This document shows, piece by piece, positions 12,267-24,700 of a DNA stretch of 64,000 nucleotides. The notes under the pieces were generated by a model, which saw nothing but the letters and a program-made list of their open reading frames with translations, searched no databases and was not told the DNA's origin. Both the position numbers and the translations under genes were made by a program. The DNA is from Spirometra erinaceieuropaei (taxonomy: Eukaryota > Platyhelminthes > Cestoda > Diphyllobothriidea > Diphyllobothriidae), in NCBI GenBank assembly GCA_902702965.1, contig CACRXP010000174.1:627925-691924 (forward strand). The letters are read 5' to 3'. The first letter of the stretch is position 1; the number at the start of each line of letters is the position of its first letter.

Positions 12267-14045
12267 GTAGTTGCATATTGTACTGGACTATATTATTTAG
12301 GCCTGTAAGCAACAACCCGGATAAGGGGACGTTCAGCAGATATATGGAAGCTGTTCCTAACCAGTCAAGGCAAGAAATCTAGGCTTCAGCGATCGTGAAA
12401 GACGAAATTATAAATTACGTCGCGTTATTTCAAACATGCGTTGGGCAAGCTATGAAATGGTACGAAATAGGAGGAAATTCGTACTCAATGGGAAACAGCC
12501 TGACCGAGAACATTTAAAATGCAGACACCGTGAACCTATTCGCAAAGTTTGGCTGCATTACAAAGGGCATTCTCTAGTTTACTGTGTGGCCTATTTTTCA
12601 TGAAAGCGAAGTAGCGCCTAACGATAATGAATCACCATGCACCTGTTTGTCAATGGAAGGGAAATTTGATTCCAAACTCTTTACCCATAGACATGTAAAA
12701 TCGACAGCCGTACAGAAGCATTATGCGTGCTCAGGAAAATCTCCATTTATGATGTCCACTATTCTTCAGCTGACTCGCCTATTCCGCTACAAATCCAAAA
12801 TTTAATTATTGTTAATATTGCCTGATCACGAAGCTTGCTATGTTTCATGGACCTATATCGCTCTGATTGGGCCTTAAAAGCTAAGACCTGACTGTTTAGT
12901 TGCTTTTACTGTTGCTTTCCAAGACAGATTTTCCGCTTTGTAGGAAGTTCTACCGACCGGATACGCGGTTGTTAATGGCAAAGTACTCATGTTTGTTATT
13001 GATAATTAAAGATGGAACTACAAGCCTTAGCATTACTAAACCCATAACGTAGTGCAGGGCCCCATCCTAACAGGGTAGCCCAAAAAGCCGAGCCCACAGA
13101 GCGAATAGCAAGAGGGATCTCTGACAGGTTGGCCCGTCACTTAAACAAAGACTGACACGCCTTGGCCCAGGAGACGCGGCAGAAAATAAATTATACCATG
13201 CACGTAATTGCCTCGTCAGGAAATGGGTTTTGATGATAAATCAGTACCTCTAAGGCCACTCACAGAACCACTGCGTCAGGAAGAAGTAGGCAGAAGAAGG
13301 CGAACTCATGCAACCACTCACCAAACGTGTCGTACTGAATGCAACCAACACACGGATCGGACTCTGCTCGGTAAATTGCCTCTCTGAACTTTGGTATCAT
13401 CCCTAACAGCCCATTTCAGCCGGTTACTTCTGGGCTCATGTGGTGTAGACCGTCCAATTGGCGTGGCCAGTTAATCCTCAGTGGGATCCTGCGTCATTTT
13501 AGTAACACAAGCTCCAATGCCTCTTATTTTGCATTAATTCTGACTGTCAATTGCAGAACAGGAGGGAATCATAACAAATGAGACTGGTCCCCCAGAAACA
13601 GTAAACACCGGAAACTTTAAGAGATTCCCCAAACAACATTACCAGGCGTATTAAGAAATGGATGAATTTCACACTTTGGTACCTATAATAATGGAATAAA
13701 TCCAGATTACTTTGCTCATTCCTAAATGAACATTTTAATGAAAAATTCGAAACCTTCGAGACGCAACGTGTAAACAAGCGTACGAGTAGCCAAATAAATC
13801 TAAACCCCGAAACTGTAAACACTGAAATTCACAGCGAACGGTAAAATGGAACAGGTCCGCGTCCTCAATCTGCAATTATAAAGCAAATGTATATTTCCTC
13901 GAGTAGACACTCCTCCTAACTATCTGCTTAACTACCCTTTTTTATCAAGAAATACGCCCATATAATCACGCACACTGCGCGAATTATGGGTTGGAGTTGT
14001 TCCATATCCTTTCAGTGGAAGCGATTTCGGGGTGACGCCACGTAA
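12267..14045. other. no gene recognised
   Basis: Only short frames (for example 12584-12805 plus and 13547-13822 minus) without recognisable motifs. No internal repeat was noticed. Confidence 0.35.
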
Positions 14046-14057
14046 GTGACTTTAAGT

Positions 14058-14215
14058 CAGAATGCTGTTACCGACAAAGACAAGGGAGATTGGAATGGTC
14101 ATTTCTGGCTTATTTGCCGTCGTCAACCAGTCATATCCAACCCTGAGGCGTGGAACACCTAGGGCTCGGTCCCGCGGCCTGTTAGCTTGAAGTCAGCGCC
14201 CCCAACGACTGGGCT
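14058..14215 (-). repeat. diverged solo copy of the 312-bp hammerhead/tRNA repeat
   Basis: Aligns with the first part of the terminal 312-bp unit: a GTTACCGACAAAGACAAGGG block, the ribozyme region, then GTGGAACACC and the tRNA-like part. On the minus strand the ribozyme core is decayed (C3 of CTGACGA is T, stem III has an A-C mismatch). A stem I pair that is U-G in the array is U-A here, a compensated difference. This shows the unit exists as a dispersed element outside the array. Confidence 0.6.
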
Positions 14216-15612
14216 CGATGACGTTAAGTCAACTTCAAGACAGCATTTCGGCTCTGGATTCGTCATCTGTTCGGTCCCCTTTTTAAATCACGCCGGGAAA
14301 AAAAGCAGCCAGTTTGGTAGTGCGCATTCTCTTTATTGGTCGTATGGTCGTGCAAGAAGCGTGCTCTTCGGAGGCTGCAAAAAAAATCTCGTGTGCACAC
14401 TTCACGGGCAAATACGTGTTCTTGGGGGGTGGAGGATCGGTGGCGTGGTGGTTCTAGTATTGTTTTGCGCACTAGTGCCCAGATTCGAGGCTCCGGCGAT
14501 GCCTATTAGCCGACGCCAGAATAAGAATTATAGATTCGGGCAAAAAGACGAGTTATATGAATCAGTCGAAGGCGAGGCTCGGCCGCATCCGCCTGACGTT
14601 TCGGATCCACACTCAGGCCCACCATCCATTGCCATGGTTGTACTTGGTGCGGTGAGTACTTGATTCGCCACATTACAATCGTTAATTACTGTTCCCCTCG
14701 CGGGCCCACTTTCCTTATCCGCTGACCCCACCGATGACGAGAGTGAACCAGTGATGATAGGCGAATAAATTTCCTGTCCCGGGGACCGGTCTCAATCTGA
14801 ATAAAAGTTGTTCTATGTTCCGAACAGGAACAAGGGTAGGGCCTCAGGTTCCCAAGTTTGCTAATGCCTGCGTTTGTAAGGTTTCTAAACTGCATACTTT
14901 CCCGAAAGTAATTTGAGCATCCCCCGATGATCCTATGAAGACATCTTCCGACGTTCGTTAAACATCGTCATAAGGAGCAGTTCGCATACCTTTGACAGTA
15001 TCATGAGAATAGTCGGTCACATGTCGCCGAAAAGACCGTCATAATAACACACTTCGCGGACTGGAATATCATCTTCCTCCAGGCACGGACCTCGAATTGA
15101 CTTCCTACTCAGTGATCAGAGTAAACGAACTTCACATGCACCTTCTCTAGGGGGCAGGTCTGAATTTTCAGACACAGAAAATCGGTAAAACTACACCGCA
15201 TGAGCAGTTGTTTTTCTGATTGACATTTACGCAGGTGGCCGGAAAGGACGCTTAACAAGACTTGCTTGTCACCCGTGGAGTTGATATTAGCTAGTGTCCC
15301 TTGCTAATTAATGTGGCTACCTCACCTAGCCAAGCATTTTCTCCTATTTGAAAACATCACAAATCTTCAGGTAATTTTTTTACGAGTTAGTGAGACAACC
15401 GACGAGTCAACAAGGCCAAAGACTCTGAGACTGCATTTATTGACCAGCAAACAGGTAATGACAACGGGAAGGCGATTGGTTTGCGCTTTTGGCTGCCAAA
15501 CGCAGGTGGGGTAATGGCAGTGGCGACATTAATAGTGCGAAAGGCAGGGAATGGTCTTCACGCAGAGCTCCCATAAAAATCGTAGACAACGAGAATTGAA
15601 GGGAGTGTCTGT
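14216..15612. other. GMPS downstream flank, no gene recognised
   Basis: A 158-codon open frame (14187-14663 plus) overlaps the repeat copy at 14058 and shows no recognisable domain; I do not call it a gene. The 3' UTR and poly(A) site of GMPS must lie just below 15613 but cannot be placed with confidence. Confidence 0.4.
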
Positions 15613-15714
15613 CTACTCCCACTCGGTAGTGGCAGGTGGCTTGGGGGTCATGTCGTATAGGACACGAGAGATGCCCGGCACCTTACTTGCCTCCTCCCTC
15701 ATTTTCTGTACAAC
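15613..15714 (-). CDS. GMPS: GMPS exon 14 (stop codon)
   Basis: 34 codons including TAG at 15615-15613. Reads [16 protein letters not shown], then ATTEWE, the conserved GMP synthase C-terminus. Acceptor GTGCAG. Confidence 0.95.
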   Translation of the reverse strand, partial: VVQKMREEASKVPGISRVLYDMTPKPPATTEWE

Positions 15715-18700
15715 CTGCACGGACAAGAAAAGAATATCAATTAATCAACAGAGGAAACTTCAGAGGTCGGTCGGTTGCTTGCAGTATCAGGAAGTGCATG
15801 AAGTTAGCATCGTACTAAAGCGCGCCATGCTGAAGATCAATTTGAGGTAAATCGATAATCTGGCTCAGGCAACTAAGATGCAGCAAAAGTAACGATAGCG
15901 TGGTCCCTCGGTGGCATATCAAAAGAAGAGACGTTCACCGGGAGGGATGCACTTGTGTTCGGACGTCTTAAGTTGCGATTTCGGCTACCGCCACCAGAGA
16001 CTAAGGTATTCTGAGCACAGGCCTCAGTACATAGCAAATGGGTTGCATGTGTAGCAGGCACCCTATTGCCCCTAATTTCTGACGCCTGACTATCAGACAA
16101 GGGCGGCGAAAACCAAGCTTACCTGCAGATGTGCCGCTAACACACGACCTGAAACGCCAAGTCACAACAACGTCCACAAATAGGCACCATCTCGCGTGGG
16201 AAAGTGGGGTACTGGAGAGGTTCCCGTATATGCCATCGTATTTGGGGCGTGGGTCACCAATGTCGACTGCAGATACGAAATAGATCAAGTGTTTCATCGT
16301 GATCCGTCCCCCCCCCTGTCCTCACTGAGATAATTGGTGGCCCCGGCGATCTCATATCAAGATGTTTACACTCGCGACCAGGGGCCGAGCCAGGGTTGTT
16401 TCGTGTTCAGGAAGGGTGATGTACGCCCTTAAGACAACCGCCCAGAGAATGATGGGGTTTGAAATCTATTTCCAACTGCATACCCAAGAATTTCAGTTCA
16501 CCAAACTCATACTTCTTCGACTTTATCATTCACGAGATGCATTGGAGCATAGTTAGCCCCGGTCCTAGTGGCATTGTAGGTATCAAAATATGTCCTGTCT
16601 GGATTGCATACCCGAAAAAGGGCATCTTTCGGTTTTAAGAAATTAACAATTAGGACATATTTGGAGACTGAAAGTTTATTCAAGTAACATCGTATATGGA
16701 TGTTTTTAATGATGCTTTTTAAGTGTGCAAAGCAATCCCACATCCGGAGGCAAATTCGCTGAGTCAAAGCGGTACATTCCTGGTAGCATAGAGGAATGTG
16801 TAATTCTCCTTAGAGGAAAAGTGTGCAACGTGCAATGTGAAAACTCCAGACGCAAGTGCAGCAGCAGGTAGGGTTTTTAATTGATCGGTAATTGGTACAC
16901 TTTGTAAAATCGAATGATGTGCCTTTCAAATATAAAATTCAAATAACACGTAATTCGTCATCAAAGCAATGTAGGAAGGGATGGTTATGCAAAATATGCC
17001 TACGTTTATAGGGTGATCGAAAATCAGTGGGGAAATTATATTACTTAAGTAGTTATTGGCAGTGAGTAATTTCTGAAGGAGGTCCGAAGGACCCGCACTT
17101 GGAAACCAGCATCCTGGTGTACGTGAAAGCCTTGGGACTATGCCACGCGCTAATCAGTACTGTGACCCCACTTAACAATCATTTCTAGCCAAACCCCGAC
17201 TTTAGATTTCAGTTAACGCTTCGTGTGCACAGTCACGACTGTACGAGGGTTGGGTGCCGCCGCGTAAGCTCAGAATGAAATGCCACTCTAGGAGCGCGGG
17301 AGTCAGTGTAATCGTCAATCCGTCAAGGTGACTGCCCATATTTTGCATGCGCCCCAAAAAGAAAAAATTGTACACAGAACAGCAAAAGAGAAGTGCCCTG
17401 ACAGAGCCCAACAGTCCGAGTAAGACTGGTTCAGGACTGCAGTCGTTCGGGAAATTAACGACAGCGCAGTTCACTTGGACAGTAAACGGATTAAAAATTT
17501 GTGTGGAACACATACATCAAGGGGTAGATCCACACCGGGTTTGGCTGCCAACCCAGTCATAAAATCTGAGGTGACAAAGGGCCGCAGGACAACAGAGCGC
17601 AAGATTGAAGATGCCGTCATCATTTGAGCGGGATCGCGATCAAAGTGGATAGGAATCAGAATTACGGGCATCTGTGAGATCTTTTTCATCATCCCGGATG
17701 ACTGTAGCACTGCGTTGACACGAGCGTCCACTTCGCGGAGCGTTGCAATGACCGGTTCACGGAGAAAAGTCACTGTCACATCGTTCACGGGATGTTGAAT
17801 TTTCGGTCCGAATGCGTATACTACCCTGACAGTAGCGCAGCGGAAGGGAGAATGCATCAAGCAGGTCAAATAGGATTAGCAAACGGTTTTGGTTTTGAAC
17901 AAGGAAACATAAAATTCGAATCTAAGTGAGACAGTTAAGTACTTGAGGTCTGGCCATTAGCCAGTTAGCGGTATTTCAGATTGACTCCAATTCGCATGTG
18001 AATTACGTTGCATGGGCAGCCAAACCCACCACGCAGAAGGAGCACCAATAGCTGGAACATTATCGATTTGGAGATATTCACGTGAGGTCGGTCACAAGCA
18101 GAAGTCATAAGGTAACGTACAGTGCGTGACCGATCTCATGAAATGTTGGCCAAAATTCTGGAATGCGTTTCCGATTAGGGAGGATTACTTAAGCTGATTA
18201 TCATGCAGCATAACCCTATAACAGTTCGGACTCCCCAGGATGTCGGCTTTTGAATACACTTCTTTTTGACCTCCTGCAGACACCACACTCGGTAAAAAAA
18301 ATGACTACTTAAGTAGCACGCATTTTTCCTATTTATTTTCGATGGCCTTATAAATTCGAATACTTCATATTGACCCAACTGTGAAAAACTCGGCGCCTCG
18401 GTGGGATTCGAACCCACGCAGTAAGGGGGAAGGCTTTAGTACAGCCAACGCTCTAATCACCTGAGCTACGAGGCCCCGCCGGACGACGCGAGTTTTATCA
18501 CACTTGGGTCAAGTTACCCGCCCAACCTACTGCAACGTCTGGAATCCACCAAATCTGATACAGTAAGTTGACTGCCCAAGCAGGATTTCCTAAGTAATTC
18601 ACCTAGAATCCACCAGATGACTACTAGGCTCACGTAATTCATTGATATTTTGGCAGATTTTGAATAATTCATATTGGGTCAATATGAATTATTCAAAATC

Positions 18701-21700
18701 TGCCAAAATATCAATGAAAAATTCGAATACATTTTATGGAAAATATGCACGAACTATGCTTCTTTTGCTCATTTGGGAGGAAATCACATTGTCTTTATAT
18801 TCTATGCGCGAAGAAAGTGTACATTTAGGTTTTAAAAAAGCTTATAATTATGAGATTTTTAAGACCGTGTGATGTCTATGCATGCAAGACCACATATGTC
18901 CGTTTACTAATGCTCCTCATGAAATGTACGAGACAGTCCGGATCCATTGTATCTCCTTAAAGACATAGAGGAATATATGATTTTCCTTACACTGACAGCA
19001 TGCAGCTTGTAGACTGAAATTGCTATCCGCTGATGCAATGGCAAATCAGGCTGAAAATTATTCGGGAATTGGGAAACTTTCTTAAAACCAAAATATACAC
19101 TTTCTTTGGGCAGAAAATATGAAGCCAATTTGATTTACTACCATATGAGCAAAAGAAAGCATATTTTGTACATGTTTTCTATAAAATGTATTTGAATTTA
19201 TAAGGCCATCGAAAATCAATAGGAAAAATGCATGCTACTTAAGTAGTCATTTTTTTACCAGGTGTGGTGTCTGCAGGAGGTCAAAAATCGATAATGTTCC
19301 AGCTATTGGTGCTCCTTCTGCGTGGTNNNNNNNNNNNNNNNNNNNNNNNNNNNNNNNNNNNNNNNNNNNNNNNNNNNNNNNNNNNNNNNNNNNNNNNNNN
19401 NNNNNNNNNNNNNNNNNNNNNNNNNNNNNNNNNNNNNNNNNNNNNNNNNNNNNNNNNNNNNNNNNNNNNNNNNNNNNNNNNNNNNNNNNNNNNNNNNNNN
19501 NNNNNNNNNNNNNNNNNNNNNNNNNNNNNNNNNNNNNNNNNNNNNNNNNNNNNNNNNNNNNNNNNNNNNNNNNNNNNNNNNNNNNNNNNNNNNNNNNNNN
19601 NNNNNNNNNNNNNNNNNNNNNNNNNNNNNNNNNNNNNNNNNNNNNNNNNNNNNNNNNNNNNNNNNNNNNNNNNNNNNNNNNATTAGTCTGAGCTTTCGGT
19701 CTCGTACAGGAGGCCATCGTCATAAGCATAGACAGCCTGACTTTTGGTTTAAGGTGACGCCTGCCAGACTATATAATGCTGACTAGAAAGAGGTATTAAA
19801 AGATCAGCTTTTAAAATGCAATTACCAATGGCTGCAATTTTAGGACGCTAATGTAAGGGCCTATGCGTCCGCCTTGAAGAACGTAAACGGTCTTTTCTAC
19901 TCACCTGTTGATGTTGTGGCAAATTCTTGGTATCGTTTGTGCCATAAAAAAGAGTGCATCCCAGTCGGCGGGCTCTGTGTTCGACGATACCACACAAGCG
20001 TAATTGTAGGATCGACAGTCACCCTATGTGCGAGAGGGAGAAAGAGAAGGTAATAAAGAGAGGAAAATAATGCCAGCATGTTTGAGTGCACATCTGCCAG
20101 TTGGTGTTCTCTAGAGAACATATTTCAGCATTTAGCGCGCATCCAGGGGTTCAGGGAGAAAAAGAAATGTGAAGCTGCGAGTAAGTCAGTCAGAAGTTCA
20201 TAGGAACAACATCCACCGCTCCAAAATGGCTGTAGAGCGGAATACGGTCAGTTTCGTTTTCCACGGAAATCTGATATCACACAGCCGGCAGCACGACGGA
20301 AAATCGATAGAGTAATAAACAACCTCTCGTATCTGTCGGTAACACGCCACCACTAAAATCACAGAAATACGATCCGGACTGAAATGCGGTCAAAGTATAT
20401 GACTAGTGGTGCCTGTGCCATCTTTTTTGACAGTAACGGTCTTTCCAGCAAATAAATATATTTGTTATTTTACCGTTAATAGGGCATACAGACCGACCTG
20501 CGCAAGCAACTGATCACGACTAAAACCCCATAAATATAGCTACTTATTACGGATCGAGTAAACAGTTTTGTAAAAGGCAAAAAGTTTGGGGTCGGTGATT
20601 ACTTGTACGCCGACGGTGCGAATCGGCAGCAGATGGGCGGCCAGGTTGTCGCTCTCGGTAACGTCAGCCAGTCTTTGCTGCTCCTCGTGGCTAAGGGCCG
20701 CATTTATCTTGTTCAGAAGAGCGTGTGGCTGAACGGAAAGTGGTGGAGAGGGTTAAATAATAAAGTACGGCAGTTGTATCGGGCGTTTCAAAAGTTAGAG
20801 CATATCTAACATTCCTCAAAATTATGATGCTTAGTACTCCACTAAAATATAACACGCAATTGAACTGGTAAACCTAGTACCACCACCAACTATGAAAGAG
20901 GTTACCGGGAATAGTGGACTGTTTGCTTTAGAAAGAGAAAAAAGGGAGGAATCTTGTAATATCAATCTTCACGTAAATGACTTTATTGAAGCTCAGCTTA
21001 CCGTACAAACCCTGTTCTTACCGAAAATGCAGGGCGTCTGAAAAACTTATGCAGGCTTTACGGGCTTTCCTTACCCAGATACCGCATAATTAGCATGATC
21101 GTGAAGTATACAGACCCCTGGGGATCAAAGTTCTTTACTTCCCTTCAAGAGGGTATAGGATAATTGAAACGAAGACAGGTAGTGGGGGGCTGGAAGACCT
21201 GCCTTTTGTGACATTCTGTGGTATCCGGCAATCATCTTGATTAAACTCGTGGTTTCCGGGAAGTCACGTTCGAGATGGGCCTCAGACGTGCAAAGTATAC
21301 GCACTGCCAGGCCCGGCCCCGGGAAGGGATGGCGTTCCACAACCTCCTCAGGCAGCCCCAGTAAGCGACCCATTTCACGCACCTCGTCCTTGTGGAAGTC
21401 GGCCAGAGGTTCAATCACACGACCCTACAGTGAGAGATAACGAGAGACATGTAGGACATATCATGTTGTTTGGCAGCCCCTGGGAACAAGGGCACAAGAA
21501 GATACTAGAATCCAAAGGGTATGGAGGATGCACATAGGGAGCATGCAAGATCGGGTTTCGGTCCGACGTGAATGTGCTGAAATATTCATATTACGGCGTA
21601 TCATAAAGCCGCCATGATCATTCAACACCGAGCTCGTCCGTTGATTTCTTAGGTTTCGTTTATTGTGAGCTCTTGTGGTAGATAATGGAAATGGACGGTT

Positions 21701-24700
21701 CACCGACAAAAAACTGCCCTGACCGAGGCCTACTAACAAACGACCAGCTCTCGTGTCCTTGCTCACAACGACCCCTCCCAAGCATTCTGGACTTGGTAAC
21801 GAGTTTAGCAGGGAGGTATCTTTTTGCCCGTCTTAATAAACTATGTGAATACTCTAATTACACACAACTAGGATTGTTTTAGAGTTGCGAAAATTCCCAT
21901 AGCAGTAATCAGAAGACGAGGTGCCAAGCGTACGTAGTTTTCGGTAAATCCTTGTCGGACCAGTACAGTTATATGGGAACGGGGTAGAAGTAAAGCATGT
22001 CAGTGATAAGAGAAATCGATACAAGTTCTCCTTAAAACACAAGCGAAGTGTGGGAATGTGGGGGAGGAGGGGAGGGGGAGAGTGTAATGGCAGTGTCAGG
22101 AGCGGGGTGAGAGCGGAAGGGCGCGGAGAATTGCAGCGTTAATCGACCTTCGACCATTGTGGGCACGGAGCCTGAACGTGGTTCTTCTGTGCGCATAAGG
22201 TTGGCTTTCGTAACCTAATGGCGGCCGCTTCCGCTGTCGCGAACAGGCGCTGGCCTAGTAGCTTAGGGTTGCTCGATGGGACCTTATAAATCACACGAAA
22301 AGCTTCGTTGGAGTCCACGCGATGTCCGGAATCGACAGCATGCGCGAGAATGGCGCTGCTTATGCTCCTCGTTTGCCTTTTCCCAGCCATGCCGGGAGGT
22401 GTTCCCGTATCCTCTTGGATAATCGCTGACTCGTGTGACCAATATAACCTGCTTCACAGGAGCAAGTGAAGGAATATATGCACATTGAGGTGGTCTGCGG
22501 TGGCAACTTATCCTTACCTTCTCCGCGTAAAATAGGGTTAGTAGAGAAGGATATTTGAACCCTTGCTGCTGGAAATGTCTGCGAGAGCTTGATCAAGGCG
22601 TCTCCTCAGGAGACGAGAATTTATCGAAAGCTACGTATGCTCACCACCTCGTCTTCTGACAACTAGGATTGTTCCAAACCTGCGCCTGAAAGGCAACTAA
22701 TCCACGTTGACTACGTTTTCATCTACCTACGACCAGGCTAAGAAGACATACACAATGTAGCGTTTAGGAGGAATAAATTCAAAAAAATCCGTTTCTCCAT
22801 AAATGTTATAAAGATCCCGGTATTTCTTAGCCGCTTCTAACAAGAAACATCTCCCTGATTGCCAGCTTGAAGTGGGAATTCGCAAATATCTCGGAAACAG
22901 AGGCTTTCCATGGTGTCTTTTATAACCCTAAAAGGTGTCCCTGGGCAGACTATGATAACACGAGTACGGAATGTCAAGAAAACGCGACAATCAAGCGGGA
23001 CTGGTGTACCTCGGACCGTTTCCATCAACTCCAACTCGCCTTAACAGGCCAAGGTTTAGGGTCCGGACTGGTCTTACTGTAAATATTCGTATTCACCACA
23101 TGGCGCCACCTCCTGCATCAAAAAGACTCCTCATTGTCCATCTGCCCTTACTGTGGCCGCAATTTCTGGGCTCTAGTCGAAATTGTGGGACACTTTCAAA
23201 GGCACTGCAACGAGTAGGCCGTCAGATCCCACAACTTCTGCTAATGACTCAACCAGTAATCATCGTTCCGCCTACCACAAACTCATTGCTGGACCTGCCG
23301 TACTTGTCTACATTACCACCACACACAGAGATGGTTGCCCGCCGGCCCGCAGTAACGGCATCGCTGATATGGTCGGACATCTGCGAATCAGTTGTAGTCC
23401 GACTGCTGAACCAGTGTCATGGGTTCCAACAAACAACTGTTAAGATCGCCTACCCTGTCCGGACTGCCCTTCATCATTTACAAATCATGTGGACTTATTC
23501 GGTTATATGTCCATACTACTGTCATCACTATGACGTCACGCATCGCTCGTACCCCCCCCCATGCGTATTAATCCAGCCTACGTGCACGGTAAACTAACAC
23601 AAATAGTCGAAACTCATACCAAGCTGTCCTATGAACAAAGGCGCCGGGACAGTGTTCGCCCTCATCGCGCTCAACAGATTAACTGATTGTGAGTGTAGAC
23701 TGTCGTCGTTTAAAAACACGGCTTTGAATGAGGCATGCAGACAAACCCAAATGAGAACTTCACCGCAACAGCATATTGAATAAGCCCCAAGCTACTCAAG
23801 CTATGCAGAAACCCATATAGCTGCCCTCTTAGATACTGTAAATCAGACACATCGGTCGAACAAATTTACAGTGTAGGAGGAAACGACAAGTCCGTTTACT
23901 TTCTTAGGTGTCCTTCCAAACAGAAGAGCTGACTGTAGAGTTCGAGGAAGCGTCTATCGGAAGAAAACTTGATCTGGGCAATATGCGGACTTCTGTAGTT
24001 CCCTACCATATCCACAGAAACGCAATCTAATCCATTGTTTGGCGCAAAAGGATAGAAAAATTTGTTCGGCAGACAGCATCGACGAGTAACTTAGGAAGAT
24101 CCAGGACCTGGTTCGCGAGAACAGGTATCCCGACAAATTTATTGCGAAGAATATTACGAAGAGACCCGCAAAACCCATCACACGGACAGCGGAAACTCTG
24201 TTTCTCAAAGGGGACGCAGCGAGTGAACTCCCGAGAAAACGCCTTGACCAGGCTGTTTTGGAAACCTTCCCAGCGGCAAGAGTTCGGATATTATTGTCGA
24301 CCAACCCCGTTTTGCACAAAGGTAAGGATAGGTTTCCAGCTCAGACCACCTCTATGTGCATTTACTCCTTTACCTGTTCCTGTAGAACGAATACGCGCCT
24401 ATCCAGGAGAATACGGGAACACCACCCGACATGGTTGAGTAAAGGCGAAATTAAAAGCATAAACAGTGCCATTCTCGCACACTTTATTGATTCCAGGCAT
24501 CATATGGGCCCAAACGCAGCCTTATAAGTGATTTACAAGATCCCTAGGTCTCAGTGCCTGCTAGCAACAGCAAAAGTGGCTGCCACCAGTTTACGAAAGC
24601 CAAAACCTAGTACAAGCCTCCGCGCCTATCGTGGTCAAAGGTCGGTTAACTGGACGCACCCCTCCGCGCCCTCCCTGCCCCCCCCCCAAACCCCATTGCC

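Larger units (their letters stand above)
18364..18718. mobile_element. 355-bp insertion with tRNA-like core, flanked by 12-bp direct repeats
   Basis: The stretch sits inside R1 copy D between two copies of AAATTCGAATAC (18352-18363 and 18719-18730), which looks like a target-site duplication. It contains a tRNA-like sequence (18393-18475) bracketed by inverted repeats (18370-18394 and 18488-18512), and ends in a perfect 39-bp palindrome (18638-18676 with 18680-18718). No known family recognised. Confidence 0.5.
18129..19326. repeat. R1 fold-back repeat, copy D, interrupted by an insertion
   Basis: Left arm 18129-18363 and right part 18719-19326 are mirrored: CCTCCTGCAGACACCACAC at about 18270 faces GGTGTGGTGTCTGCAGGAGG at about 19261. 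A 355-bp insertion splits it. The right arm also mirrors 18033-18070. It ends at the run of Ns from 19327, suggesting the hairpin defeated the assembly. Confidence 0.6.
21879..22658 (-). mobile_element. Penelope-like element PLE-2, internally deleted, with 15-bp target duplication
   Basis: Flanked by exact 15-bp direct repeats ACAACTAGGATTGTT (21864-21878 and 22659-22673). The ends are partly inverted: the CAGAAGACGAGGTG block at about 21910 is mirrored at about 22645. Only the GIY-YIG endonuclease half of the coding region remains. It lies in GMPS intron 9, in the same orientation as the gene. Both ends contain decayed hammerhead cores. Confidence 0.75.

Noticed and set aside
14187..14663. 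158-codon open frame
   Set aside because: Overlaps a decayed repeat copy, with low-complexity translation and no domain, conservation or splice context.
19264..19786. Frames running through Ns (also at 35257-35834)
   Set aside because: They exist only because unknown bases contain no stops.
21200..21203. GT donor one codon beyond the proposed end of GMPS exon 10
   Set aside because: Splicing at GCAG before GT would add four bases and put exon 11 out of frame, whereas the GC donor joins MSQK to PHALL as in other GMP synthases.
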